Shown piece after piece: positions 63,884 to 64,000 of a stretch of 64,000 bases of DNA. A model generated the notes under the pieces. It had not been told where the DNA came from and made no database searches. It saw nothing but the letters and a program-made list of their open reading frames with translations. The position numbers were made by a program, and so were the translations under genes. This DNA is from Schistosoma haematobium. Its lineage: Eukaryota > Platyhelminthes > Trematoda > Strigeidida > Schistosomatidae. Within the stretch, counting starts at the first letter, position 1. The number at the start of each line of letters is the position of its first letter. The stretch covers positions 17,641,644 through 17,705,643 of the forward strand of contig NC_067202.1 in the NCBI RefSeq assembly GCF_000699445.3. Direction: 5' to 3'.

Positions 63884-64000
63884 TTACTAATTATAGTATT
63901 AAGGTATTGAACTTGGAGCCATACATTTTTGTTTAGATGGCTTGTGATGCTACACTACTGAACTGAAGTAGGTGTAGAGTTTTGAATCCGTGACTTATCT
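63884..64000. other. SARNP-like intron, right edge
   Basis: Nothing recognised. The SAP exon expected upstream of the minus-strand gene is not in this stretch. Confidence 0.4.

Overview
This 64 kb window is AT-rich, intron-rich animal DNA crowded with retroelements. The protein-coding exons and the repeat types (RTE-type SR2-like LINEs, Perere-like LINEs, tRNA-headed SINEs carrying hammerhead ribozymes, a Penelope-like element) point to a blood fluke of the genus Schistosoma. That assignment comes from recognition of families, not from a database search.

Three host genes can be assembled by hand from exons with GT/AG borders and consistent codon phase. (1) Plus strand, 1418-38211: the C-terminal part of a SCAPER orthologue. 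It has 15 exons, from the second half of the C2H2 zinc finger to the stop codon; the N-terminal exons lie left of the window. (2) Minus strand, 48215-45658: a short two-exon gene that resembles ashwin, a subunit of the tRNA-ligase (RTCB) complex. (3) Minus strand, 61160-56100: the last three exons of a SARNP/THO1-type RNA-export protein; its SAP-domain exon lies right of the window. SCAPER is therefore convergent with the ashwin-like and SARNP-like genes. All three encode RNA-metabolism proteins.

Most of the remaining DNA is intron or intergenic sequence filled by transposons. Main occupants: an SR2-like RTE retrotransposon with one uninterrupted 1005-codon endonuclease/reverse-transcriptase ORF (22818-25835, antisense inside a SCAPER intron); a second LINE type with an open reverse-transcriptase 3' part (19700-20950) and about a dozen 5'-truncated relatives; a 0.5-kb SINE-like repeat in some 15-18 copies, whose 3' tail matches the end of that LINE; two kinds of hammerhead-ribozyme SINE, several in fold-back arrangement; two nearly identical 471-bp solo LTRs and one 385-bp solo LTR, with short target-site duplications; a damaged Penelope-like element with inverted ends (about 61316-63853); a degenerate gypsy-type protease region (49.5-50.3 kb); and a CR1/jockey-like reverse-transcriptase remnant (53.2-54.4 kb).

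No tRNA, rRNA, CRISPR or prokaryotic gene is visible. The best candidates for something worth following are the ribozyme SINEs (including one with perfect stem I base pairing at 31197-31242), their repeated fold-back forms, the SINE/LINE tail partnership, the inverted repeats hugging SCAPER exon D, the intact SR2-like copy, and the ashwin assignment.
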